In this document: in pieces, positions 7,737 through 15,698 of the stretch | Layout: each line of letters begins with the position of its first letter | How positions within the stretch are numbered: the first letter of the stretch is position 1 | Origin: JAAXHB01 sp965221635 | GTDB lineage: Bacteria; Actinomycetota; Acidimicrobiia; Acidimicrobiales; Aldehydirespiratoraceae | Assembly (NCBI GenBank): GCA_965221635.1 | Contig: OZ244902.1 | Location: 1,364,001 to 1,428,000 of the forward strand | Direction of reading: 5' to 3' | DNA length: 64,000 bases | Position numbers and translations under genes: made by a program | Notes under the pieces: model-generated | Seen by the model: the letters and a program-made list of their open reading frames with translations, nothing else | Told to the model about the DNA's origin: nothing | Database searches by the model: none

Positions 7737-8531
7737 CTATGTGCGGCTGCTGCGCTCCAGCGCCTCCCACACACGGCCCATGGCGGAGCGAACCGCCGGG
7801 CTGGTGAGGTCATCGGGTGAGCGTGGCCTGCTCACGCCAACCTCCACGGTCTCGCAGATGCGTCCCCCGGCGGACAGGACAGTCACCCGGTCCGACAACA
7901 GCACGGCCTCCTCTATGTCGTGGGTCACCAGCACGTAGGTGCGTGGATCGATGCGCCAAACGGTCTCCAGTTCGGTCCAGAGATTCCGCCGGGTCACGAA
8001 GTCGAGATGCACGAAGGGTTCGTCGAGCAGCATCACCTCGGCGTCGTGGGCCAGTGAACGAGCCAACGCCGCCCTCTTTTTCATCCCGTGCGAGAGGGTG
8101 CCGCTCATGCGCAGGGCGGTTCCCTTGAGCCCCACCCTCTCCAGGCTGTAGTCGCGGATCTTGCGGTAGAGCCGCCCGGTGACGTTGTGGGGGCCCATCT
8201 CCATGCCGATTCCCACGTTGCGGCCCGTTGTCCACCACGGAATCAGCGCCGGATCCTGAAACACCATGGCAGTGCGATTGGGCCGGTGCTGCGCGCCCAC
8301 CACACGCACGGTGCCCGAATGCGGAGCCTCCAGACCGGCGATCAGGCGCAAAAGCGTGGACTTGCCACACCCGGTGACCCCCACCACCGAGTGCACCGAG
8401 TGGGACTCCACGGTGAGGTTCAGTCCCTCGAACACCCACGGCTCGTCGGGCCCGTAGCGGAACCACACGTCGGACAGATGCGCCCTCATGGTGCTGGGGT
8501 GCGCCGGGTTGCGCAACGCCGGAGTTGACAT
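7737..8531 (-). CDS. ABC transporter ATP-binding protein (nitrate/sulfonate/taurine type), divergent subunit
   Basis: About 264-residue cytoplasmic ATPase with Walker A GVTGCGKST, Q-loop VFQDP, Walker B VMLLDEPF and H-loop THD. The signature is TLSHGMKKRAAL, with LSHG instead of LSGG, suggesting a degenerate or specialised nucleotide site. ATG at 8531 is preferred; the in-frame ATG at 8552 lies inside the AT-rich element and adds seven residues. It is transcribed away from the binding-protein gene (8712), two permeases and a second ATPase with a canonical signature, so the importer probably uses a heterodimer of two different ATPases. Family assignment is firm; the cargo is unknown. Confidence 0.85.
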   Translation of the reverse strand: MSTPALRNPAHPSTMRAHLSDVWFRYGPDEPWVFEGLNLTVESHSVHSVVGVTGCGKSTLLRLIAGLEAPHSGTVRVVGAQHRPNRTAMVFQDPALIPWWTTGRNVGIGMEMGPHNVTGRLYRKIRDYSLERVGLKGTALRMSGTLSHGMKKRAALARSLAHDAEVMLLDEPFVHLDFVTRRNLWTELETVWRIDPRTYVLVTHDIEEAVLLSDRVTVLSAGGRICETVEVGVSRPRSPDDLTSPAVRSAMGRVWEALERSSRT

Positions 8532-8544
8532 GGCCGGTCGTTTC

Positions 8545-8575
8545 GTATACAAATGATCCTATATGATGCATGATC
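8545..8575. promoter_or_regulatory. Putative promoter/operator with motif ATATGATGCATGATC
   Basis: Between the divergent ATPase and binding-protein genes lies GTATAC (8545-8550), ATGATCCT, then ATATGATGCATGATC (8561-8575). The last 15 bases recur exactly at 15619-15633. The motif includes a -10-like TATGAT and an ATGCAT palindromic core. GntR/FCD regulators commonly bind short, often GTATAC- or ATGCAT-centred palindromes, and a gntR gene lies at 13913-14578. Binding is inference. Confidence 0.55.
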
Positions 8576-8711
8576 GATTGCGGGCGAGGCGCTCGGTCGC
8601 GGGCCCAGGGCAAGGGCCCGAGCACGAAGGCCGCACCGGTGATCGATCTTGCTCATGCAACCAGTCTCCCGCCGGGAGGCCGCAAATGAACCCCAAGGAG
8701 GGATGAATCCC

Positions 8712-9779
8712 ATGACCAAACGCAACCGATTGGTGACCGCGCTGGCTGTAGTGGTGGCGCTCACAATGCTGGCTGCAGCGTGCAGTGAGGACGACGAGGA
8801 GGCTGCCGACACCGGCACCACCACGTCGGTGGTGCGCTTCGCCTTCGCCCCAGACCCGGTGTGGGACTGGCTGAGAGACACCGGCGAACTCGCCGTCTGG
8901 GAAGAGGAGAACAACATCCGCATCGTCACCAGCGAAACCTGGGACGAGTTCACCTACTTCTCGGGTGGCCACGGTGACATCGTGTCGATGGGCACCCAGG
9001 AGATCCCGGTGCTTGAGAACGAGACCTCGATCGAGACGGTCACGTTCGGCAAGTACAACTACCAGCGCTCACCGATGATGCGCCGCGCCGGCGACCCCTA
9101 CGAGACGCTCGCCGACATCCCCGCCGGATCGAGAATCTGCGTGAGCAGCCCGGTGTCCAACACCGGATTCTGGACGGTGGCCATGCAGGAGCTGCACGGC
9201 ATCGACTACCGAGTGAGTGGCGGCGACTACGTGCTGCAGGTGAACGACCACTTCGTGAACCCCACGAACCTGCTGCGCGGCGACTGCGAAGCCGCGGTGG
9301 TGATCCCCGAAGCGGCCGCTCCGCACCTGCGTGAGGGCACCATCGAGATCATGTACGACGGCAAGATGCCGTTCCAGCTCTACCGCGAGTTCTCCGGCAT
9401 CGACGACGGCCAGAACCACATCATGTCCAACCTGTTCACCGCAACCGCGAGCTGGTTCGATTCCCATCCCCGCGAAGCAGCCGCCTTCCTGGAGCTGTGG
9501 CAGCGCGGTGTGGAACTGTGGGAGCAGAACGTCGCCGACATCGTGGCGGTGTACCCACAGCACTTCGCGGTTGAGTCCGAAGAGGACGTTGAATGGATGG
9601 CCGAGTTCATGTCCGGCGACAACGACTGGTTCGTGGACAGCGTGTACCTCGATCAGGACTGGATTGACGCCGAGATCAAGATCTGGGAGCTCATGAAGAC
9701 GCTGCACCCCGACAACGCCAACGTGTTGCCGGCCGACGCTCCGAGCCCGCGCTTCGAGGTGATCGAGCCGCCGGCGTAG
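8712..9779 (+). CDS. ABC transporter substrate-binding lipoprotein (NMT1/TauA-like)
   Basis: 355-residue secreted lipoprotein. ATG 8712 is preferred because AAGGAGGG (8695-8702) is correctly spaced; ATG 8703 would be too close. A signal peptide ends in the lipobox LAAAC, followed by an Asp/Glu-rich linker. The mature part has the type II binding fold of NMT1/THI5- and taurine/sulfonate-type proteins (VVRFAFAPDPVWDW, GDIVSMGTQEIP, LADIPAGSRICVSSP). It heads the importer operon with two permeases and an ATPase; a strong hairpin after the gene may raise its expression above the membrane components. Ligand unknown. Confidence 0.85.
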   Translation: MTKRNRLVTALAVVVALTMLAAACSEDDEEAADTGTTTSVVRFAFAPDPVWDWLRDTGELAVWEEENNIRIVTSETWDEFTYFSGGHGDIVSMGTQEIPVLENETSIETVTFGKYNYQRSPMMRRAGDPYETLADIPAGSRICVSSPVSNTGFWTVAMQELHGIDYRVSGGDYVLQVNDHFVNPTNLLRGDCEAAVVIPEAAAPHLREGTIEIMYDGKMPFQLYREFSGIDDGQNHIMSNLFTATASWFDSHPREAAAFLELWQRGVELWEQNVADIVAVYPQHFAVESEEDVEWMAEFMSGDNDWFVDSVYLDQDWIDAEIKIWELMKTLHPDNANVLPADAPSPRFEVIEPPA

Positions 9780-9838
9780 ATATCCGGCTCCACAGATTCG
9801 CAGAAACGAACCTGTGATGCTCTCCTAGGGTGCCAGAT

Positions 9839-9882
9839 GGCCGGGGTGCCGTCGCCGGACATGGGGCGACGGCACCCCGGCC
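9839..9882 (+). terminator. Perfect 18-bp-stem hairpin after the binding-protein gene
   Basis: GGCCGGGGTGCCGTCGCC (9839-9856) pairs perfectly with its complement at 9865-9882 around an 8-base loop. No U-run follows. Because downstream genes belong to the same importer, this is better read as a partial terminator or 3'-stabilising hairpin giving excess binding protein than as a full stop. Confidence 0.8.
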
Positions 9883-9957
9883 GGGCATCGCGCCCATCCG
9901 GTTTCAGTTGCCGATCCCAACTCCACAAGGCTTGCCGTTAGACGAGCGAGGTTGCTT

Positions 9958-10824
9958 ATGGCCAACGACACTTTGACAAGAGAACCAACTCACGAGGATG
10001 GGGCTCCCGCCGACATCTCTCGTGTGACCGAGGAGGAGCTGGTACGCCAGGCACGCCGCCGCGAGATCGTTCAGCGATGGTTCTGGCGGCTGCTCAGCTA
10101 CGTGGTGGTGCTGTCCATCTGGGAGTACGCCTCGGGCAGAGTCCTCGAGGAGGCGCTGCTGCCAGGGCCGATCCGGGTGGTGCAAACCTTCTTCGACATT
10201 GCCGACGACGGCCAGATTCCTGCGGCCTTCCAGGCAACCCTCACCCGCATAGTCGTCGGATTCGGCCTGTCGTTCCTGCTCGGGGCGATTGTGGGGATCC
10301 TCATGCAGAACCGCTGGTTCGCGGGATTCTTCAAGGACTCCGTGTTGGTGAGCCTTGCCGCGCCTGGTCTGATCTGGGTGCTGATCACCGCGATCATCTT
10401 CGGCAACCGTCCAATCGGGCCGGTGATCGCAATCATCTGCACCACGTTCGCACTGGTAACCGTGAACGTCTCCGAGGGGATCAAGGCGTTACCCAAGGAC
10501 CTGTTGGACATGAGTCGCGCCTTCCAGGTGGGCCTGATCAAACGCAACCGCCAGATCGTGATACCTCACCTTGCGCCGTACCTGTTCACAGGACTGCGCT
10601 TCGGGTTCTCGATTGCCTGGAAGGTGACGGTGCTCACCGAGGTGTTCTCGTCGTCTGAGGGAATCGGCTTCGAGATGCGACTCAGCAGCCAGCTCTTCCA
10701 GATGGACGAATTCCTCACCTGGATCTTGTTGTTCTTCTTCTTTGCGCTGTTCCTCGAAAAGGTGGTGCTGGAGGCAATAGAGCGGCGCTACTTCCGCTGG
10801 CGGCAAGCCGTCACCGCGTCCTGA
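9958..10824 (+). CDS. ABC transporter permease 1 (TauC/SsuC-like)
   Basis: 288-residue integral membrane protein of the binding-protein-dependent transport family with about six membrane segments. The cytoplasmic EAA loop is visible as ALPKDLLDMSRAFQVGLIKRNRQIVIPHLAP, where it meets the ATPase. ATG 9958 is preferred over TTG 9952. It lies 15 bp before permease 2, and two non-identical permeases imply a heterodimeric channel. Substrate not determinable from sequence. Confidence 0.87.
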   Translation: MANDTLTREPTHEDGAPADISRVTEEELVRQARRREIVQRWFWRLLSYVVVLSIWEYASGRVLEEALLPGPIRVVQTFFDIADDGQIPAAFQATLTRIVVGFGLSFLLGAIVGILMQNRWFAGFFKDSVLVSLAAPGLIWVLITAIIFGNRPIGPVIAIICTTFALVTVNVSEGIKALPKDLLDMSRAFQVGLIKRNRQIVIPHLAPYLFTGLRFGFSIAWKVTVLTEVFSSSEGIGFEMRLSSQLFQMDEFLTWILLFFFFALFLEKVVLEAIERRYFRWRQAVTAS

Positions 10825-10839
10825 GGAGGCTGATCACCG

Positions 10840-11793
10840 ATGACTGACATCAAAGACACGAACACCGAAATCCAGCAGGCCCCCCCGACGGGCCCCGACG
10901 CCCCCGGCGGGCCGAGCGCAGCCACGCCCCAGCCTCCGGCGGCACTGAAGGTGCTGAAGTCTCCGATCTTTGCGAGGTTGATGTTCCCGGCCTTCATGCT
11001 GGTGGCCTGGCTGATCTCGATTCGGATTGTGGAGAACATTTGGCCCTTCGCGGTGGAGGTGCTGCCGACACCAGGCGAAGTGTGGGCGTTCATGTGGGAC
11101 GAGATCGTCACCGACACACTTGCCCGTCGCAACGTGTACGAGACGTTCCTGATCTCGTTGCGCCGCCTGATGACAGGCTTTGTGATCGCCATGGTGCTGG
11201 GCACCATCATCGGCCTGTCAATGGGGCTGTTGCGGTCGGCCAACGCCTTCTTCCATGACTGGACGATGGCGCTGCTGGCCATGCCCGCATTGGCCTGGGC
11301 GCTGTTCAACAGCCTCATCTTCGGCTTCGGCAACGCAGGCCCGATCGTCACGGTGGTGCTGGCCGGCATTCCCTTCGTGATCGTCAACGTTCGCGAGGGG
11401 GTGCGCAACACCCCCAGAGAACTGTTCGACATGGCACGCTCCTACAAGGTTCCCCAGCTCAAGATCACACGGCACGTGTTGTTGCCGTCGTTGATGCCCT
11501 TCATGTTCGCCGCGGCGCGTTACTGCTTCTCGATCGGCTGGAAGGGCCTCGTGATTGCCGAAGTGTTCGGCGGTCAGGACGGCGCCGGCTGGACCATCAA
11601 GTTCTGGTACGACGCGCACCGCGCTCACGGCGTGGTGGGCTACGCCGCGTTCTTCGTGATCTTCGCGATCCTCTTTGAGCGCCTGGTGTTCGAACCGATC
11701 AACAAGCGAGCCTTCAGGTGGCGCCCGGAGCTCGAGGTGGAGGTCGTGGAGGAGGCCTTCAACGTGGAGCAAGCCGCGGCCGCACGCGTGTAG
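10840..11793 (+). CDS. ABC transporter permease 2 (TauC/SsuC-like)
   Basis: 317-residue membrane protein, paralogous to permease 1. A soluble Pro/Gly/Ala-rich N-terminal tail of about 40 residues precedes the first membrane segment (residues about 48-65). The EAA loop reads TPRELFDMARSYKVPQLKIT. ATG 10840 follows a GAGGAGG site. The cytoplasmic C-terminus is extended and acidic. It presumably pairs with permease 1 and the ATPases at 7737-8531 and 11898-12638. Confidence 0.87.
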   Translation: MTDIKDTNTEIQQAPPTGPDAPGGPSAATPQPPAALKVLKSPIFARLMFPAFMLVAWLISIRIVENIWPFAVEVLPTPGEVWAFMWDEIVTDTLARRNVYETFLISLRRLMTGFVIAMVLGTIIGLSMGLLRSANAFFHDWTMALLAMPALAWALFNSLIFGFGNAGPIVTVVLAGIPFVIVNVREGVRNTPRELFDMARSYKVPQLKITRHVLLPSLMPFMFAAARYCFSIGWKGLVIAEVFGGQDGAGWTIKFWYDAHRAHGVVGYAAFFVIFAILFERLVFEPINKRAFRWRPELEVEVVEEAFNVEQAAAARV

Positions 11794-11897
11794 CGCTCGC
11801 TGCCAATTCGCAACCTTTGACCAGGCTCGGCGGCCGTTCCGGAAAGACGTTCCGGTAAGGGTCGCCAGGCATCAACCCCAACCCAAGGCAGGATCCA

Positions 11898-12638
11898 GTG
11901 GCGGAAATCAAGATCAGAAATCTTCACAAGGAATTCGGACTCGGCGATGACAAGGTCGTGGCACTCGAGGATGTCAACCTCGACATTTCGGGCCACGTGT
12001 TCATCTCCATCGTTGGTCCGTCGGGCTGCGGCAAGTCGACGCTGCTCAACATTTTGACCGGCATCGAGACCCCCACCAACGGAACGGTGGAGATCACCAG
12101 CGACGGTCACGCCGCGGCGCCCGGCTACGTGTTTCAGGCGGCGCGTCTGTTGCCCTGGCGCACAGTCACCGACAACTTGCTGTTCGTGCAGGACGACCGC
12201 TCCGAGGAGTCCCGCAAGCGTTGTCAGCACTACCTGGAGATGGTGCAACTAGGCGACAAGGGCAGCAAGTTCCCCGGCGAGCTCTCCGGCGGCATGCAAC
12301 AGCGTGTGGGCATCGCCCGAGCCTTCTCAATCGAGCCCGACGTGTTGTTCATGGACGAGCCGTTCAGCCACCTCGACGCCATCACCGCTCGGTCGTTGCG
12401 CCGAGAGTTGCATCACATGTGGAACGAAACCAAAAAGACCGTGGTGTTCGTCACCCACGACGTGGGCGAGGCGGTTGAGCTGTCCAACAGGATTCTCGTG
12501 TTCTCCAAAGGTGGCCGTCTCGAGGACGACATCCGCATAGATCTGCCCTTCCCGCGTGACCCCGCGGACGAGGAAGTGGCGATCGCCAAGGCCAACGTGT
12601 TGCGCAAGTTCGAGGACTTGGATCTTCTGGCAACCTGA
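11898..12638 (+). CDS. ABC transporter ATP-binding protein (TauB/SsuB-like), operon subunit
   Basis: 246-residue ATPase starting at GTG 11898. Motifs are Walker A VGPSGCGKST, Q-loop VFQAARLLPWRT, canonical signature ELSGGMQQR, Walker B VLFMDEPF and H-loop THD. The 'RLLPWRTV' Q-loop is typical of nitrate/sulfonate/taurine importers. It is last in the operon. Its intact signature contrasts with the LSHG variant in the divergent ATPase, which suggests asymmetric nucleotide sites if the two pair. Confidence 0.88.
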   Translation: MAEIKIRNLHKEFGLGDDKVVALEDVNLDISGHVFISIVGPSGCGKSTLLNILTGIETPTNGTVEITSDGHAAAPGYVFQAARLLPWRTVTDNLLFVQDDRSEESRKRCQHYLEMVQLGDKGSKFPGELSGGMQQRVGIARAFSIEPDVLFMDEPFSHLDAITARSLRRELHHMWNETKKTVVFVTHDVGEAVELSNRILVFSKGGRLEDDIRIDLPFPRDPADEEVAIAKANVLRKFEDLDLLAT

Positions 12639-12647
12639 TCCTGGTTG

Positions 12648-13646
12648 TCAGGCGACCTCCATCAGCACCTTGAGCGACTCGGGGCTCTTCACCTTGTCCA
12701 GGGCACTCTGGGCCTCGCTGAGATGGAAGCGGTGGGTCACGATCGAAGCCAGGCTCAACGCTCCCGATGCCACAAGGTTGATGCCTCGCTCGTAGTCGGA
12801 GGTGAGAGCGGCCCGGGGATTGTGGATCACCAGTTCCTTGAAGTACATCTGATAGTAGGGAAGCCCCTTTTGACCACTGGTGACCGTTCCGAACACAACC
12901 ACCTCGCCACCGATCCGCACCAATTCGATGGCCTGCGAGACCGTGGCCTCCACCCCCACGGCCTCAACCACCAGGTCGGCCCCCAGGCCGCCGGTTGCGC
13001 CCATCACCGCGGCTTCCATGTCTTCGGGTTCGGCAACCACCGAGGCCCCCATCTGTGTGGCGAGATGGCGCTTCCACTCCGAGCGGGTAACGCCGATCAC
13101 CGTTGCGCCCGCAAGGCGCAACAGTTGCACGAAAAGCAGGCCGCTCACGCCGAGTCCGATCACCAGCGCGGTGTCGCCGGGCACGACCCGCACCGATCTC
13201 ATGGCGTGCACGCACGTGCCGAGCACCTGCAGCAGGCCTGCGGACGCTTCGTCGACGCTTTGGGGAACCGGCAGCACCCGATCGGCGGGAACCGCGATGT
13301 ACTCGGCGAACACGCCGTCCACGTCGCGGCCGAGCAGCCCTCCGTTGAGGCACAGGTTGGCGCGACCGGCGCGGCACAATCCACAGACCCCGCAACTGAT
13401 CGCCGGATCCACAAGCACACGCTGGCCCGCTGTGAGGCTGGGGTGGGCGCTGCTCACCACCGAGCCGATCATCTCGTGGCCCATGATGCGCGGATACGCC
13501 ACATCGATGGCTCCGCTGTAGATCTTCACGTCGGTTCCACAGATCCCCACACTTTGCACGCCCACGAGCACCTCACGAGAAGCGTCGGGTTCAGGAGCAT
13601 CCGAATATGAGATCTTCCCCGGGGCCACCACCTGCACCGATTTCAT
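12648..13646 (-). CDS. Zinc-dependent medium-chain alcohol dehydrogenase
   Basis: 332-residue MDR-superfamily dehydrogenase. Catalytic zinc ligands are in VGICGTDVKIY and MGHEMIGSV. A structural zinc cluster is formed by CGVCGLCRAGRANLC, and the NAD-binding Rossmann motif is VIGLGVSGLL. Related proteins oxidise threonine, sorbitol or similar polyols. It converges on the importer operon (10-bp gap at its 3' end) and its 5' end faces the gntR gene across a 266-bp spacer, a typical regulator-target layout. That spacer shows a 9-bp inverted repeat (13685-13693 with 13725-13733) but no clear copy of the 15-bp motif. Confidence 0.88.
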   Translation of the reverse strand: MKSVQVVAPGKISYSDAPEPDASREVLVGVQSVGICGTDVKIYSGAIDVAYPRIMGHEMIGSVVSSAHPSLTAGQRVLVDPAISCGVCGLCRAGRANLCLNGGLLGRDVDGVFAEYIAVPADRVLPVPQSVDEASAGLLQVLGTCVHAMRSVRVVPGDTALVIGLGVSGLLFVQLLRLAGATVIGVTRSEWKRHLATQMGASVVAEPEDMEAAVMGATGGLGADLVVEAVGVEATVSQAIELVRIGGEVVVFGTVTSGQKGLPYYQMYFKELVIHNPRAALTSDYERGINLVASGALSLASIVTHRFHLSEAQSALDKVKSPESLKVLMEVA

Positions 13647-13912
13647 GGAACTATCTCCAGTCGACTAATCTTGGGGACATGGCGTCTCAGCACCCTAGCG
13701 CATGTGACGCACGGCTTCCCTCAACCGGTGCTGAGGGCGGCGCAACAATCTTGTCCGATGTGCAAAGGCACAAAACCGCAATTGATCACGAGTGTCGAGA
13801 CAATGTCAAATTCGTGAAGGCAGTTTCGGCTCAGTATCAACTGATGTCGGGCAACGCGGATTGGGCCACACATGCAAGCAGTGTGCTGCATTGACTGAGG
13901 GAGTGAGCAGCG

Positions 13913-14578
13913 ATGGCATTTGATACGAGCGTCCTGGCGCTTCAGACACGGGGCCGGGTCACAGCCCACGAATACGTCAAGGAAACCCTGCGTGACGGGA
14001 TCTTGAACGGAACCATTCCCGGAGGCACGCGCCTGGTACAGGCAGAAATTGCCGACCAGTTGAAGGTGAGCACCACCCCGGTTCGTGAGGCGCTGCGCGA
14101 TCTGGCTGCTGAGGGTTTGATTGAACTTGACGCTCATAGGGGTGGAGTCGTCCACCAGATCAGCCGTGAAGAGTTGGACGAGGTTTACGATCTGCGTTTG
14201 CTGCTGGAAAAAGAGGCAATGGAGCGCGCAGCGGAACGCATCACCGATGAGCAGATTGAAGCGGTTCGGGGCGTTCTAAACGAAATGCAAGGTGCCACCG
14301 AGCTGTCCAAATGGGTGATCCTGAATCGAGATTTTCATCTGAAAATCTACGAAGCGGCAGGCTCGCCCCGGCTGCTGGGCATGGTCAGAACGCTGTTGAA
14401 CATTTCGGTGATGTATGTGAGCATGGCTCTCGAATCGGCGTCCTGGGTTCGATCTCAGGCCACTGATGATCACGAGGAGTTCATTCACGTGCTGGCAGAG
14501 CGCGACGCCGAGGCAGCCAGAGAGCTCATCCAGCGGCACCTGGAAATGTCACGGTCGGCTGTGGACGAGAACTTGTGA
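13913..14578 (+). CDS. GntR-family transcriptional regulator (FCD/FadR subfamily)
   Basis: 221-residue regulator. A winged helix-turn-helix at residues about 15-80 includes LVQAEIADQLKVSTTPVREALRDL, the GntR signature. An all-helical FCD ligand domain follows, with the expected Asp/His metal residues (NRDFHLKIYEAAGSPRL and the late DDHEEFI). FCD proteins usually bind organic acids through a metal and repress nearby catabolic genes. The stop overlaps the amidohydrolase start (GTGA), so the two are coupled. It is the only regulator in the first 22 kb and the best candidate to act at the motifs at 8561 and 15619. Confidence 0.9.
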   Translation: MAFDTSVLALQTRGRVTAHEYVKETLRDGILNGTIPGGTRLVQAEIADQLKVSTTPVREALRDLAAEGLIELDAHRGGVVHQISREELDEVYDLRLLLEKEAMERAAERITDEQIEAVRGVLNEMQGATELSKWVILNRDFHLKIYEAAGSPRLLGMVRTLLNISVMYVSMALESASWVRSQATDDHEEFIHVLAERDAEAARELIQRHLEMSRSAVDENL

Positions 14579-15624
14579 CCGATTCCTCGCACTCCCCTGG
14601 GGTTACGCCCGCCGGGAGTCCGGTGATCGACATTCACTGCCACTTGGGCACCCCGGCGGCCGGTCACACGCTGGCGCCCCATGGTCGTGACGAGTACGAG
14701 CCGTACAACTACTTCATGAACGCCTCATCACGCGACCGCAATGCGGTGATGTTTCCCGAGATCATTGCAAATCTCAACGAGGAGCACACCCGCATCGCAC
14801 CGATGGACGCCATGGGTGTGCAAATCCAGGGACTGTCCACTTTCGTTTCGCAGTACGGCTACTGGGCCCCGGCCTCGGTTGGCGCCGAGGCCTCCCGCAT
14901 CCAAAACGACCACCTGGCCGCCGCTGTGGAGGCCTTTCCGGATCGTTTCGCGGCTGTTGGCGCCACGGTTCCGCTCCAGGATGTGGATCTCGCCATCGCA
15001 GAGATGGACAGGGCGGTGGAGCAGCTCGGCTTCAAGGGCCTTCAGATCGGCGGCACCGTGGACGGCCACAACCTGGATGAGCCCCGCTTCCGGCCGTTCT
15101 GGCAGGCCGTGGCCGATCGAGGCCTGCCGGTGATACTGCACCCCAACGGCTACGAGGAAAGCCACCGCCTCGACGATTATTTCCTGGTGAACTGCATCGG
15201 CAATCCCCTTGAGACCGCGGTGGCGGTGCATCGAATGATCTTCTCGGGTTTGTTCGAGGAGATCCCCGGAATCAAGCTGGTGCTGTTGCACGGTGGCGGG
15301 TATGCGCCGTTCTACGCGGCCCGGGCCGATCACACCTGGAAGGTGCGCCCCGAAACCCGCGCACACATCCCGGACCATCCCCCGAGCCACTACATGAAGC
15401 AGTTTCACTACGACACGATGGTGTTCGAGCCGTTGTATCTGCAGCACCTCATCGACGTGGTCGGCGCCGGGCGGGTGATGTTGGGCACCGACTTCCCCTT
15501 CGACATGGGCGAAACCGACCCCGTCGGGCTCGTTGACAGCCTCGAGGGCCTCAGCGAAGAGCAGTCCGCGGCCATCAAGGGCACCACCGCGGCCGCCTTG
15601 TTCGGCCTCGACAACAATATATGA
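14575..15624 (+). CDS. Amidohydrolase-2 family metal-dependent hydrolase/decarboxylase (ACMSD-like)
   Basis: 349-residue TIM-barrel amidohydrolase of the PF04909 type. GTG 14575 overlaps the gntR stop. The HxH metal motif is VIDIHCHLG near the N-terminus. A metal His is in LPVILHPNGYE, another in LVLLHGGGY, and the late catalytic Asp in MLGTDFPFDMG. Relatives include ACMSD, gamma-resorcylate decarboxylase and lactonases, so the reaction could be decarboxylation or hydrolysis. The stop codon lies within the shared regulatory motif at 15619-15633. Substrate unknown. Confidence 0.86.
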   Translation: MTDSSHSPGVTPAGSPVIDIHCHLGTPAAGHTLAPHGRDEYEPYNYFMNASSRDRNAVMFPEIIANLNEEHTRIAPMDAMGVQIQGLSTFVSQYGYWAPASVGAEASRIQNDHLAAAVEAFPDRFAAVGATVPLQDVDLAIAEMDRAVEQLGFKGLQIGGTVDGHNLDEPRFRPFWQAVADRGLPVILHPNGYEESHRLDDYFLVNCIGNPLETAVAVHRMIFSGLFEEIPGIKLVLLHGGGYAPFYAARADHTWKVRPETRAHIPDHPPSHYMKQFHYDTMVFEPLYLQHLIDVVGAGRVMLGTDFPFDMGETDPVGLVDSLEGLSEEQSAAIKGTTAAALFGLDNNI

Positions 15625-15633
15625 TGCATGATC
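15619..15633. promoter_or_regulatory. Second exact copy of ATATGATGCATGATC
   Basis: The 15 bases match 8561-8575 exactly and overlap the amidohydrolase TGA (15622-15624). They lie 66 bp before the next start, contain -10-like TATGAT, and are followed by CCTGG. An exact AT-rich 15-mer shared in GC-rich DNA about 7 kb apart is unlikely by chance, so a shared operator or promoter class is inferred. Confidence 0.55.
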
Positions 15634-15698
15634 CTGGCAGCCGCCTAGAGCGGCACGCCCCAATTCACTGAGTTCCATCAAAAGCATAGGAGATTGTA

